This document shows, piece after piece, positions 33,929-42,267 of a DNA stretch of 60,306 nt. The stretch is from Chloroflexota bacterium. GTDB taxonomy: Bacteria; Chloroflexota; Limnocylindria; P2-11E. The position numbers were made by a program, and so were the translations under genes. The notes under the pieces are model-generated. The model saw nothing but the letters and a program-made list of their open reading frames with translations. It was not told the DNA's origin and searched no databases. Location of the stretch: contig JACQAT010000022.1 of assembly GCA_016194865.1 (NCBI GenBank), positions 1 to 60,306 of the forward strand. Direction: 5' to 3'. Positions within the stretch are counted from its first letter, which is position 1; each line of letters begins with the position of its first letter.

Positions 33929-34993
33929 GTGAGCGCCGGTTTCGTCTGGGACCCGCGGCTCGCGTCCCACGTCTACCGAGCGGACCATCCTCTCAAGCCG
34001 AAGCGCCTCATCGGCGTGCACGACACGCTGCGCGCGCTCGGTGCGTTCGAGCGAGAGGGCGCGCGCGTGCTCGCGCCGCGCGAAGCGACGCGCGCCGAGC
34101 TCGAGCGCGTGCACCGACCGGACTACATCGAGGCGGTCAGGCGCGCCTCCGCCGATCCGGACGACGACCACTCCGCGTGGGGGCTCACGGAGTGGGGCGA
34201 CACCCCGCCGTTCCGCGGCATGCACGAGATCTCGCTCCTCACCACCGGTGCGAGCATCGCCGGGATGGAGGAGGTGCTCGCCGGACGCGTGCGCGTCGCG
34301 TTCAACGGGTCCGGCGGTCTCCACCACGCCATGGCCGCGCGCGCCTCAGGCTTCTGCATCTACAACGACCCCGCGATCGTCTGCGGCTTGCTTGCCGACC
34401 GCGGGATGAAGGTCGCATACGTCGACATCGACGCGCACCACGGCGACGGCGTGCAAGCCGCGTTCTACGACACCGACCAGGTCCTCACGATCTCGCTGCA
34501 CGAGACTGGGCGCACGCTGTTCCCCGGCACCGGCTTCGCCGACGAGCGCGGCACAGGCGCGGGCGCCGGATACAGCGTGAACGTCGCGCTGCCCGCCGGG
34601 ACGGACGACCCCGCGTATGTCCGTGCCTTCGACGAGGTCGTCCCACCGCTCCTCGCGCGCTACGCGCCGGACGTGCTCGTCACGCAGCAGGGCATCGACT
34701 CGCACTATTTGGACCCGCTGACCCACCTTCGCGTGAGCACGCACGCGCGCGAGCACATGATCCGCGCGTTCACGACATTGCCCCACCCGTGGGTCGCGAT
34801 GGGTGGTGGCGGCTACGACCTCGACGTCGTGCGGCGCACGTGGTCGATGGAGTACCTGATCATGCTCGGCGCGCCGGTCCCCTCCGAGCTGCACGACGCC
34901 GACCCGCAGGGTGCTCCGGCATCGGCCCGTGAGGTCGTGGATCGCGCGACCGACCAGGCCGTCCGCGACGCTCTTGGCGCCGCGTTCCGATGA
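33929..34993 (+). CDS. Histone-deacetylase-family protein, AcuC-like
   Basis: A 354-aa arginase/deacetylase-fold protein. The zinc site and charge relay are visible: DIDAHHGDGVQAAFYDT (about residues 168-184), FNGSGGLHHAMAARASGFCIYND, TQQGIDSHYLDPLTHL and GGGGYDLDVVRR. It resembles AcuC, which deacetylates acetyl-CoA synthetase in Bacillus; an acyl-CoA synthetase gene lies 2 kb downstream (37121), which fits such a pairing. Overlaps the Yip1-like gene by ATGA. Deacetylation of a protein substrate is inferred from family. Confidence 0.85.
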   Translation: MSAGFVWDPRLASHVYRADHPLKPKRLIGVHDTLRALGAFEREGARVLAPREATRAELERVHRPDYIEAVRRASADPDDDHSAWGLTEWGDTPPFRGMHEISLLTTGASIAGMEEVLAGRVRVAFNGSGGLHHAMAARASGFCIYNDPAIVCGLLADRGMKVAYVDIDAHHGDGVQAAFYDTDQVLTISLHETGRTLFPGTGFADERGTGAGAGYSVNVALPAGTDDPAYVRAFDEVVPPLLARYAPDVLVTQQGIDSHYLDPLTHLRVSTHAREHMIRAFTTLPHPWVAMGGGGYDLDVVRRTWSMEYLIMLGAPVPSELHDADPQGAPASAREVVDRATDQAVRDALGAAFR

Positions 34994-35652
34994 ACGAGCT
35001 GGTCGCGCTGGCGCGTTCGCCGCGCGCTGGCGCCGCGGCCGTGCTGGCCCGAGGCACGATGCCGGCCGCGGCGCTGCTGATGATCGCGTCGACGCTCGTC
35101 GCGACGCTCGCGGCAGCGGCATTCGCGACCGTCGCGCCGATCGATGACGTGCTGTTCGGCGGCGAGCGAAGCCCGCTGATCACCGCGTCGCTCGACGCGT
35201 TGGGCCGCGACCGCACCGCGATCGTCCTGTATCTGTTCCAGCGCGCGTATCCGGCGCTCATCGTCGCGAGCGCGTTCACGCCCCTCTTCTTCTGGCTGCT
35301 CGGCTCGACCGCGGTCCACGCCGCCGCGCGGTTGGGCGGCGCACGCAGCTCATTCATGCCGATATTGGTCTTGTTCGCCTACACGACCGCGCTCACGCGT
35401 GTACCTGTGGATCTCGTCGCATTGGCGCTGCCGAGGAGCGGGATCAGCGGTCTCGTCGGCACGCTCGCGACGATCTGGCTGGCGCTCATCGCGTACCGCG
35501 GCATCGAGTCGCACTACGGCCTCATCGGTGGGCGCGCCGTGACGACGCTCGTCATCGCGCTCGTCTTCTTCTACGCGATCCCATTCGTCGTCATCGTGCT
35601 GGCTGGGGTCGCCATCCTGATCGCGGCGATCGTGCTCGAATACACGCCATAG
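34990..35652 (+). CDS. Yip1-like polytopic membrane protein
   Basis: A 220-aa protein with five hydrophobic segments (about residues 24-46, 83-106, 120-135, 150-166 and 185-215), matching the length and spacing of bacterial Yip1-domain proteins. The short N-terminal part (MNELVALARSPRAGAAAVLARG) is amphipathic. Translationally coupled to the AcuC-like gene (ATGA). Function unknown. Confidence 0.65.
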   Translation: MNELVALARSPRAGAAAVLARGTMPAAALLMIASTLVATLAAAAFATVAPIDDVLFGGERSPLITASLDALGRDRTAIVLYLFQRAYPALIVASAFTPLFFWLLGSTAVHAAARLGGARSSFMPILVLFAYTTALTRVPVDLVALALPRSGISGLVGTLATIWLALIAYRGIESHYGLIGGRAVTTLVIALVFFYAIPFVVIVLAGVAILIAAIVLEYTP

Positions 35653-35745
35653 CCAAGCCGCGGGGAGCGGCCGGCGGTGCCGCGCCGGCCGGCCAGCGCG
35701 GCCCCGCCGTCCACTCCTGTGGCCATGAGGCGCGACAATCACCTT

Positions 35746-36627
35746 GTGCGCCAGTACCTGGATGTGCTCCGGAAGGCGATAGATGCCGGCGTCGATCGCG
35801 ACGATCGGACGGGCGTCGGGACGCGCGCGATCTTCGGCGAGGTCATGCGGTTCAAGATGCGCGACGGATTCCCGGCGGTGACGACGAAGCGGCTCGCGTT
35901 CCGCGCTGTTGTCGCCGAGCTGCTGTGGTTCATCGCTGGAAGCTCCGACGTCAACGAGCTTCACGCGCTCGGCGTGAAGATCTGGGACGGCAACGCGTAC
36001 GCGCCCTCTTGGGTCGAGCGCGCGCGCTTCGACGGTGACGCGGGCAGGAACTACGGGCAGCAGTGGCGTGACTGGATCGCTCCGGACGGGCGGCGCATCG
36101 ATCAGCTCGCGGACGTCATCGCCAGGATCAAGAAGGATCCGGCGAGCCGGCGGCACGTGGTGATGGCGTGGAATCCCGGCGAGCTCGAGCAGACCTCGTT
36201 GCCCGCGTGCCACGCGCTGTTCCAATTCTTCTCCGCCGACGGGAAGCTGTCGCTCATGATGTATCAGCGCTCGTGCGATCTGTTCCTGGGCGTGCCGTTC
36301 AACATGGCCGAATACGCGCTGCTGCTGCAGCTCGTCGCCACGTTCACCGGGCTCGAGGCCGACGAATTCATTCACGTGCTCGCCGACGCGCACGTGTATC
36401 GCGATCACTTCGACGCGGCGCGCGAGCAGCTCGCGCGCGAGCCGTACCCGTCGCCGACGCTGCGCGTCGATCCGTCGCTGCGCGGCCTCGACGATGTCGT
36501 CCTGCGCTACCGCGACATCGTCTCGCGCGCGAAGGCCGGCGAGAGACCGGGTCCGCTGCTCGACGCGATCGCGAGCCTCGGGAGCTACCGGTATCACCCG
36601 TCGATCAAGGCAGAGATGGCCGTATGA
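35746..36627 (+). CDS. thyA: Thymidylate synthase (ThyA type)
   Basis: A 293-aa folate-dependent thymidylate synthase converting dUMP to dTMP. It has DRTGVGTRAIFGEVMRF, the catalytic Cys in QTSLPACHALFQFF, the dUMP-binding QRSCDLFLGVPFNMA and HVLADAHVYRDHFD. GTG 35746 gives the family N-terminus (M)RQYLDVLRKAID and is preceded by a GACAAT -10-like hexamer. An in-frame ATG at 35725 would add 7 residues. Overlaps folA by ATGA, forming the classical thyA-folA pair. Confidence 0.94.
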   Translation: MRQYLDVLRKAIDAGVDRDDRTGVGTRAIFGEVMRFKMRDGFPAVTTKRLAFRAVVAELLWFIAGSSDVNELHALGVKIWDGNAYAPSWVERARFDGDAGRNYGQQWRDWIAPDGRRIDQLADVIARIKKDPASRRHVVMAWNPGELEQTSLPACHALFQFFSADGKLSLMMYQRSCDLFLGVPFNMAEYALLLQLVATFTGLEADEFIHVLADAHVYRDHFDAAREQLAREPYPSPTLRVDPSLRGLDDVVLRYRDIVSRAKAGERPGPLLDAIASLGSYRYHPSIKAEMAV

Positions 36628-37124
36628 CCGAAAAGAGCAGGATCTCGTTCGTCCTCGCGTACGACCGTGACCGGGCGATCGGCAAGGACAACAAGCTGCC
36701 CTGGCGCGCGCCCGCGGACATGAGGCGATTCCGAGACCTGACTCGCGGCAAGCCCGTCGTCATGGGCAGGCGCACGTACGAGTCGATCGGCAAGCCCTTG
36801 CCGAAGCGCGTCAACATCGTGATGACGCGCGACGCCGATTTCCATCCCGATGGCGTGCTCGTCGCGCGCACTGCTGACGAGGCGGTCGCGCTGGCGGGCG
36901 ACGTGCCCGAGATCGCGGTGATCGGCGGCTCGCAGGTGTTCTCGGAATTCCTTCCTCGCGCGGACGTCCTCTATCTGACGGAGATCGAGGGCCGGTTCCA
37001 CGGCGACCGCTTCTTCCCGGCGCTCGACCTGACGGAGTGGCGCCAGACGGAGCACAGCGTCCACGAGCCCGAAGCGGACGACCCGCTGCGCTATCGCTAC
37101 CTGACGCTGGAGCGCATCCGCTGA
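36624..37124 (+). CDS. folA: Dihydrofolate reductase
   Basis: A 166-aa DHFR that regenerates tetrahydrofolate consumed by ThyA. Motifs: VLAYDRDRAIGKDNKLPWRAP, catalytic Asp in PADMRRFRDLT (about 31), NADPH-binding VMGRRTYESIGKPLPKR and EIAVIGGSQVFSEFLPRAD. Starts ATG 36624 in an ATGA overlap with thyA, and ends in a CTGA with the acyl-CoA synthetase gene. Confidence 0.95.
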   Translation: MTEKSRISFVLAYDRDRAIGKDNKLPWRAPADMRRFRDLTRGKPVVMGRRTYESIGKPLPKRVNIVMTRDADFHPDGVLVARTADEAVALAGDVPEIAVIGGSQVFSEFLPRADVLYLTEIEGRFHGDRFFPALDLTEWRQTEHSVHEPEADDPLRYRYLTLERIR

Positions 37125-39043
37125 GCTCGGCCTGGGAGCCGTCCGCGCGGTATCTCGAGCGCAGCCGGCTGAAGCGATTCGCAGCGGCTCACGGGCTCAC
37201 TGACTACGACGCGTTCCTGAAGTGGTCGATCGACGACATCGAGCGATTCTGGCGCGCGGTCGATGCCGATCTCGGGCTCGTGTGGTCGAAGCCGTACACC
37301 CGCGCCCTCGACACCTCCCGCGGCAAGGAATGGACGCGCTGGTGGATCGACGGACACATGAACTACGTCGCGACCGCCCTGCAGGGCGATCCCGCGCAGG
37401 TCGTCGTGGTCGCTGAAGGAGAGGAGGGGAACGTCGAGCGTCTGACGCGCGCCGAGCTGCGGCACCGCGTGAGCCGCTTCGCGTCCGGCCTCGAGTCGCT
37501 CGGAGTGGGCAAGGGCGATCGCGTCGCGATCTACATGCCGCTCACCGCGGATTGCGTCGTCGCCGTCCTCGCCGTCGGGCTGCTCGGCGCGGTCTACATG
37601 CCGATCTTCTCCGGCTACGGCGCCGGCGCGATCGCGGATCGCCTTCGCGACTGCGAGGCGAGCGTGCTCGTCTGTGCCGACGGCTTCCACCGGCGCGGGC
37701 AGGTCGTGCCCATGAAGGAGACGGCGGACGCCGCGGTGGCCGGCCTTCCTTCGATCGAGCATGTCGTCGTCTCGAAGCGCACGGGCACTGCCTACGCGCG
37801 TCAGGCGCGCGACGTGACCTGGGCCGAGGTGCTCGAGCGCGCCAGCGGCGATCGCGCGATGACAGAGACCGACGCGGAGGACCCGATGATGGTCATCTAC
37901 ACCTCGGGGACCACCGGCAGGCCGAAGGGCGCGGTCCACGCGCACGGCGGGTTCCCGGTGAAGGCCGCGCAGGATCTGGCGCACTGCTTCGATCTGCAGC
38001 GCGGCGACGTGATCCTCTGGGCGACCGATATCGGCTGGATGATGGGCCCCTGGCTCATCGCGGGCGGGCTCATGCTCGGCGCGACGATCGTGCTCTACGA
38101 CGGGACGCCGGACTTTCCCGACGCGGGACGCCTCTGGTCGCTCGTCGACCGCCACCGCGTCACGCATCTGGGGATCTCGCCGACCGCGATCCGCGGGCTC
38201 ATGCGCTCGGGCGAAGGGCCGGTCCGCGCACATGACCTCTCGTCGCTCCTCGTGCTCGGATCGACGGGCGAGCCGTGGAATCCGGATCCCTGGTGGTGGT
38301 ACTTCCGCGAGGTCGGCGGATCGCGCTGCCCGATCATCAACTACTCCGGCGGCACCGAGATCTCCGGTGGCATCGTCGGCTGCACGACGTGGACGCCGAT
38401 CCAGCCGGGCTCGTTCCGCGGGCCCGTCCCGGGGATGGATGCGGACGTGGTGGATGACGCGGGCCATTCGGTCCGCGGCGCCGTCGGCGAGCTCGTCGTG
38501 CGCGAGCCCTGGCCCGGGATGACGCGCGGGTTCTGGAAGGACCCCGAGCGCTATCTCGAAACGTACTGGCGGCGCCTCCCTGGCATCTGGGTGCACGGCG
38601 ACTGGGCGCGCATCGATGAAGACGGCTTCTGGTACATCGAGGGCCGCAGCGACGACACGCTGAAGATCGCGGGAAAGCGTGTCGGTCCGGCAGAGGTCGA
38701 GTCCGCCGCGGTCGCGCATCCGGCCGTGTCTGAGGCTGCGGCCATCGGGATCCCGCACGAGCTGAAGGGCGAGGCCATCGTCGTGTTCGCGATCCTTCGC
38801 CCCGGCCACAGCGCGTCCGCGGCGCTCGCGCAGGCCGTCAGCGCCACGATCGTGGAGCAGCTCGGGAAGCCGCTCAAGCCGGAAACGATCCGCTTCGTCA
38901 CGCAGCTGCCGAAAACGCGCAACGCGAAGATCATGCGGCGCGTCATCCGCGGTGCGTACCTGGGCAAGACCGACCTCGGCGACCTGTCGGCGCTCGAGGA
39001 CCCGAACGCCGTGGAGGAGATCCGCCGGGCGCGCTCGGGATGA
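37121..39043 (+). CDS. AMP-dependent acyl-CoA synthetase, acetyl-CoA synthetase family
   Basis: A 640-aa adenylate-forming enzyme activating a short-chain carboxylate to its CoA thioester. It has the ACAS_N-type region (YDAFLKWSIDDIERFWRAV), P-loop-like motif VIYTSGTTGRPKGAVHAHGG (about 260-279), INYSGGTEISGG, the hinge GRSDDTLKIAGKRVGPAEVE and the catalytic Lys near the C-terminus (TRNAKIMRRVIR). The conserved N-terminus lacks ATG, GTG and TTG; the nearest canonical start is 84 nt back inside folA. CTG 37121, overlapping the folA stop as CTGA, is the likely start. AcuC-type deacetylase nearby suggests control by acylation. Confidence 0.87.
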   Translation: MSSAWEPSARYLERSRLKRFAAAHGLTDYDAFLKWSIDDIERFWRAVDADLGLVWSKPYTRALDTSRGKEWTRWWIDGHMNYVATALQGDPAQVVVVAEGEEGNVERLTRAELRHRVSRFASGLESLGVGKGDRVAIYMPLTADCVVAVLAVGLLGAVYMPIFSGYGAGAIADRLRDCEASVLVCADGFHRRGQVVPMKETADAAVAGLPSIEHVVVSKRTGTAYARQARDVTWAEVLERASGDRAMTETDAEDPMMVIYTSGTTGRPKGAVHAHGGFPVKAAQDLAHCFDLQRGDVILWATDIGWMMGPWLIAGGLMLGATIVLYDGTPDFPDAGRLWSLVDRHRVTHLGISPTAIRGLMRSGEGPVRAHDLSSLLVLGSTGEPWNPDPWWWYFREVGGSRCPIINYSGGTEISGGIVGCTTWTPIQPGSFRGPVPGMDADVVDDAGHSVRGAVGELVVREPWPGMTRGFWKDPERYLETYWRRLPGIWVHGDWARIDEDGFWYIEGRSDDTLKIAGKRVGPAEVESAAVAHPAVSEAAAIGIPHELKGEAIVVFAILRPGHSASAALAQAVSATIVEQLGKPLKPETIRFVTQLPKTRNAKIMRRVIRGAYLGKTDLGDLSALEDPNAVEEIRRARSG

Positions 39044-39067
39044 GCGGCAGCGGGCGCGGTCCGGTTG

Positions 39068-39457
39068 TTACGCAGTCCGACTTGAGATCGCTCGCACGAG
39101 CGCGACGATCAACGCCGCGACGAGGAACAGGAACACGATCGCCATGAGCGCCGCGATGTCGACGATCGGCGGACTCGTGGGCTCGGGGAAGATCCCCTGG
39201 AACGGCGCGACGAGGCGGTCCGTAACGCCGTGGAGACCGGCGACGAGCGGCTGGTCGGCGTTCGCGCCGAGGAGCTTCAGCAGGAAGCGGATCAGCAGGA
39301 GCACCTCGAGCACCGTGAAGAACAGCGTCACCACGCGCGTGACCGTCCACACGGGGCTCGCGGGCGCGGTGCTCACATTCGTCTGCGCCACAGGAGCGAG
39401 CGGCGGCTCCTCGCGATGTTCGATCCGCACGGTCGTATCTGGTCGGCGAACGGCCAT
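39068..39457 (-). CDS. YggT-like small membrane protein
   Basis: A 129-aa protein with a soluble, charged N-terminus (residues 1-35) and two or three hydrophobic segments (TRVVTLFFTVLEVLLLIRFL and DIAALMAIVFLFLVAALIVALV). A connecting loop contains LVAPFQGIFPEPTSP, which fits the YggT-type repeat (P-F-x-x-x-x-P). Function unknown in most bacteria. Convergent with the acyl-CoA synthetase gene. Confidence 0.65.
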   Translation of the reverse strand: MAVRRPDTTVRIEHREEPPLAPVAQTNVSTAPASPVWTVTRVVTLFFTVLEVLLLIRFLLKLLGANADQPLVAGLHGVTDRLVAPFQGIFPEPTSPPIVDIAALMAIVFLFLVAALIVALVRAISSRTA

Positions 39458-39502
39458 GCCCTCCGCGCGAGCAGAGGACGTGCCAGCCCCGTTATTGCGT
39501 GC

Positions 39503-39667
39503 TTATTGTCTCGGGTTCTGCGTGAACGCGGGAGTCGGTGGCAAGCTCGGACGCGGTGTCGGCGTCGGTAGGGGCGTCCGCTGGGTCGGCTGCACGGTCG
39601 GGGTGAGGAGTGCGCGGAGGCCGACCCCGGCTCCGACGCTGCCCGTGACTCTTTCAACGATCTTCAC
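39503..39667 (-). CDS. Short Pro/Thr-rich leaderless ORF (54 aa)
   Basis: GTG 39667 opens a 54-codon frame ending with TAA at 39503. The product begins MKIVERVTGSVGAGVGLRAL and continues into a Thr/Pro-rich tail (TPTVQPTQRTPLPTPTPRPS). TAGCCT on the minus strand ends exactly 6 nt before the GTG, so transcription would start on the GTG. It lies in the otherwise empty interval between the YggT-like gene and the thioesterase gene. No homologue recognised; coding status rests on the promoter fit and composition. Confidence 0.4.
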   Translation of the reverse strand: MKIVERVTGSVGAGVGLRALLTPTVQPTQRTPLPTPTPRPSLPPTPAFTQNPRQ

Positions 39668-39673
39668 GCGAAC

Positions 39674-39679
39674 AGGCTA
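39674..39679 (-). promoter_or_regulatory. -10 element (TAGCCT) of the 54-aa ORF
   Basis: TAGCCT with a 6-nt gap to GTG 39667, the spacing expected for a fully leaderless mRNA. Confidence 0.4.
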
Positions 39680-39715
39680 CCCCTGAGACGGACGTCCGCT
39701 CCCCCTCATTGGCGG

Positions 39716-39721
39716 TACCCT
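39716..39721 (+). promoter_or_regulatory. -10 element (TACCCT) of the thioesterase operon
   Basis: TACCCT, 8 nt before GTG 39730; supports that start over the open-frame start at 39709. Confidence 0.45.
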
Positions 39722-39729
39722 TCGCGCCC

Positions 39730-40146
39730 GTGCCTGATTTTCCCTTCATTCACCGCCAGCGTGTGCGCTTCGGTGAGACCGACCTGCAAGGTGTCGTCTA
39801 CTACGCGAACTACCTGCTGTTCGCCGAGATCGGCCGCGTGGCCTACCTCCGTGCCCTCGACATCGACTACCGGCGCGATCTGCTCGCGCGCGGAGTCGAC
39901 TTCACGATCGGCGAGGCGAGCGTCCGTTACCGGGCGCCGCTCCACTTCGACGAGGAGTACGACATCCGTGTCCGCGTCGGCGAGATCAAGGGCTCCTCGT
40001 GGACGTTCGAGTACTCGATCGATCGCGCGGATGGCACCCAATGCGCCGATGTCTCCACGACCCAGGTGATGATCGACGCCGGCACGAAGCGCCCGATGCG
40101 GATGCCCGAGGAGCTCCGCGCGACCCTCACCGCAGCCAAGGGCTGA
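39730..40146 (+). CDS. Acyl-CoA thioesterase, hotdog fold (YbgC/4HBT type)
   Basis: A 138-aa single-hotdog protein. It has the family signature FGETDLQGVVYYANYLLFAE (about residues 12-31, with the active-site Asp in ETD and the conserved YYANY) and later SVRYRAPLHFDEEYDIRVRV. It hydrolyses acyl-CoA thioesters. Overlaps the acyl-CoA dehydrogenase gene (TGATG), consistent with a small fatty acid or acyl-CoA catabolic operon. Confidence 0.87.
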   Translation: MPDFPFIHRQRVRFGETDLQGVVYYANYLLFAEIGRVAYLRALDIDYRRDLLARGVDFTIGEASVRYRAPLHFDEEYDIRVRVGEIKGSSWTFEYSIDRADGTQCADVSTTQVMIDAGTKRPMRMPEELRATLTAAKG

Positions 40147-41291
40147 TGGATCCGACACTGCCCGAGGAGCTCGTGCTTCTCCAGAGAACGGTGCGCCGCT
40201 TCGTCGAAGAGCGGCTTGAGCCTCTGTCGCGCTCGATCGAGGAGAGCGACGCGATCCCGCGCGGGGCGATCGATGCCATGGCAGGCGCGGGCCTGTTCGG
40301 TATCGGAGTCCCGGAGGAGCAGGGCGGCGCGGGGTTCGGCAAGCTGGGGTACTGCGTCGCGGTAGAGCAGCTCGCGCGCACGAATGCCTCGCTTTGGAAC
40401 GTGATCGGCGGATCATCGGGTCTCTGCGGCACCGCGATCGCGATCGGCGCGTCTGACGAGCTCCGCTCGCGCTATCTGCCCGACCTTCTCGGCGCGAGGC
40501 GTCTCGGCGCGTACGCGCTCTCGGAGCCCGGCGCTGGCAGCGACGCGGGCAGCCTGCGGACGGCGGCGAAGCGCGACGGCGATGACTACGTCGTCGATGG
40601 CGCGAAGACCTTCATCACGAACGCACCGATCGCCGATCTGTTCATCGTGTTCGCCACCGTCGATGCGGCCCGAGGCGCGAAGGGGATCACGGCGTTCGTC
40701 GTCGATCGCGACACACCCGGCCTCACCGTCGGAAAGAACGACGAGAAGATGGGACTGCATGGCTCGACGACGGCGCAGCTCTTCTTCACGGCCTGTCGCG
40801 TGCCCTCGCGTCAGCGGATCGGCGCGGAGGGCACGGGCTTCACGCTCGCGCTGCGCACGCTGGATCTGGCTCGGGTCGGTCTCGCCGCGCACGCGGTCGG
40901 CGCGGCGCAGAAGCTGCTCGAGGCGAGCGTCGTCCACGCGAAGTCGCGCACCCAATTCGGCAGACCCATTGCGACGAACCAGGCCATCCAGTGGCTTCTC
41001 GCCGACGCGGAGATCGGCATCCATGGTGCGCGCCTGATGGTCTACGACGCCGCGTCGCGTGCCGATCGCGGCGAGCGGATCACGCAGCGCGCGGCGATCA
41101 CGAAGCTCTACGCGACGGAGCTTCTGGGTCGCGTGGCGGACGCCGCGGTGCAGATCCATGGCGGGATCGGCTACATGCGCGAGCACTGGATCGAGCGTGC
41201 CTACCGCGACGCGCGTATCTACCGTATCTACGAGGGGACCAGCGAGATCCAGCGCCTGGTGATCGCCTCCGGATTGCTCGCTGACGCCTGA
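40146..41291 (+). CDS. Acyl-CoA dehydrogenase
   Basis: A 381-aa FAD-dependent acyl-CoA dehydrogenase. Motifs: YALSEPGAGSDAGSLRT (substrate/FAD loop), FITNAPIADLFIVFA, QAIQWLLADAEIGIHGARL, HGGIGYMREHWIERAYRDAR and the catalytic-base region IYEGTSEIQRLVIA with Glu at about 363. Chain-length specificity cannot be read. Coupled to the thioesterase. A second paralogue lies at 42556 on the other strand. Confidence 0.92.
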   Translation: MDPTLPEELVLLQRTVRRFVEERLEPLSRSIEESDAIPRGAIDAMAGAGLFGIGVPEEQGGAGFGKLGYCVAVEQLARTNASLWNVIGGSSGLCGTAIAIGASDELRSRYLPDLLGARRLGAYALSEPGAGSDAGSLRTAAKRDGDDYVVDGAKTFITNAPIADLFIVFATVDAARGAKGITAFVVDRDTPGLTVGKNDEKMGLHGSTTAQLFFTACRVPSRQRIGAEGTGFTLALRTLDLARVGLAAHAVGAAQKLLEASVVHAKSRTQFGRPIATNQAIQWLLADAEIGIHGARLMVYDAASRADRGERITQRAAITKLYATELLGRVADAAVQIHGGIGYMREHWIERAYRDARIYRIYEGTSEIQRLVIASGLLADA

Positions 41292-41340
41292 AATGGCCGC
41301 GCCATCCGCGCGCGCGCGCCCGGAACGGGTCGCACCCGAA

Positions 41341-41411
41341 CGTGGATAACCCCCTGTTTTGCGTGGATAAGTGCCCCTCCCGAGGCTGTTTGATGCCAAT
41401 GCTGTGGACAA
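41341..41411 (+). promoter_or_regulatory. Cluster of three DnaA-box-like sequences
   Basis: CGTGGATAA at 41341-41349, CGTGGATAA at 41362-41370 and TGTGGACAA at 41403-41411 all lie in the same orientation. The reverse complements are TTATCCACG twice and TTGTCCACA; each is within one base of TTATCCACA. Offsets are 21 and 41 bp, close to two and four helical turns. They span the start of the next gene. There are no dnaA, dnaN or gyrB genes nearby, so a regulatory or titration site is more likely than oriC. Confidence 0.45.
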
Positions 41412-42267
41412 GCCCACTGTGCTGAGAGCGTCCACTCCGGGCGGCCACCCCCTCATCAACCTCGCTTGGCTGGCCTCCATGGCCCTCGTTCTGGGGTCCT
41501 TTTTCGGAGGCCCGCCGGCCGGCTGGGGAGCCGCTCTGGCAGCCGCCGCGCTGGCCTTCTACCTCGTCCGGCACCGCGTCTTTCTGCGGACGGTGGCCGC
41601 GGCGGATCGCGCGCTGGACGTCGCCGACATCGACCGCGCCCGGTCGCTCGTCGCGCCTTTGCTCGCACGGTTTCCGGACGTCGCCCTCGTCCAGAAGGCG
41701 AGCGCGGCGGTCGCGTACTCCGGCGGCGACCCACTCTCGGCCGCGACGCTGTACGAGCGTGCGGCCCGAACGCTTGACAAGGATCCCGATGTGAGCGTTG
41801 GGCTCGTCGCCGCATATGCGGCGCTCAACAAGGCAAGCGATGCGCGACGCGCGGCCGCGCGAGACCCGCGATCGATCGACGTGCGGCTCGCGCTCGCGTG
41901 GGCCGAGCTCGTCGCGCTCGGCGGCGATCGCGAGCGAGGCGCGGCGCTCGCTCGCGAGATCTTCAGCGCGTTGGATGCGACGTCGGGTGCGGAGCGGCTC
42001 GCGATGGGGGAGGCGCTCGTCGCGATCGCCGCGGCGCGCGGCGGCGATCAGCGCGGCGCGCGCTCGGCGCTCGCGCAGGTCGAGAGGCAGCGCGAGCATC
42101 TGTCGATCTCTGATCGGGCGTTCATCGATTTCCTCGCGGGGGTCGCGCTGCGCGAGTGCGGTGCTCCGGAGGAGGCGCGGGCCTTGTTCGATCGCGGGGT
42201 GGCCACGGCACCGGGCACGATAGGTGGAGCGCTCTCACGGCGCGAGAGGACGCACCTGGTCAGCTGA
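41371..42267 (+). CDS. Membrane-anchored TPR-like protein
   Basis: A 298-aa protein. Two hydrophobic segments (about residues 30-45, LAWLASMALVLGSFFGG, and 50-65, GAALAAAALAFYLV) anchor a cytoplasmic helical region with TPR-type helices (ADIDRARSLVAPLLARFPDVALVQ; AATLYERAARTLDKDPDVSVG). GTG 41371 is the first possible start and abuts a DnaA-box-like sequence. In-frame GTGs at 41404 and 41419 are alternatives. Function unknown. Its last 8 bases overlap the convergent PCP_red-like gene. Confidence 0.6.
   Translation: MPLPRLFDANAVDKPTVLRASTPGGHPLINLAWLASMALVLGSFFGGPPAGWGAALAAAALAFYLVRHRVFLRTVAAADRALDVADIDRARSLVAPLLARFPDVALVQKASAAVAYSGGDPLSAATLYERAARTLDKDPDVSVGLVAAYAALNKASDARRAAARDPRSIDVRLALAWAELVALGGDRERGAALAREIFSALDATSGAERLAMGEALVAIAAARGGDQRGARSALAQVERQREHLSISDRAFIDFLAGVALRECGAPEEARALFDRGVATAPGTIGGALSRRERTHLVS

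Noticed and set aside
41341-41411. Chromosomal origin of replication
   Set aside because: Only three DnaA-box-like sites, no AT-rich unwinding region and no dnaA, dnaN, gyrB or rpmH nearby.
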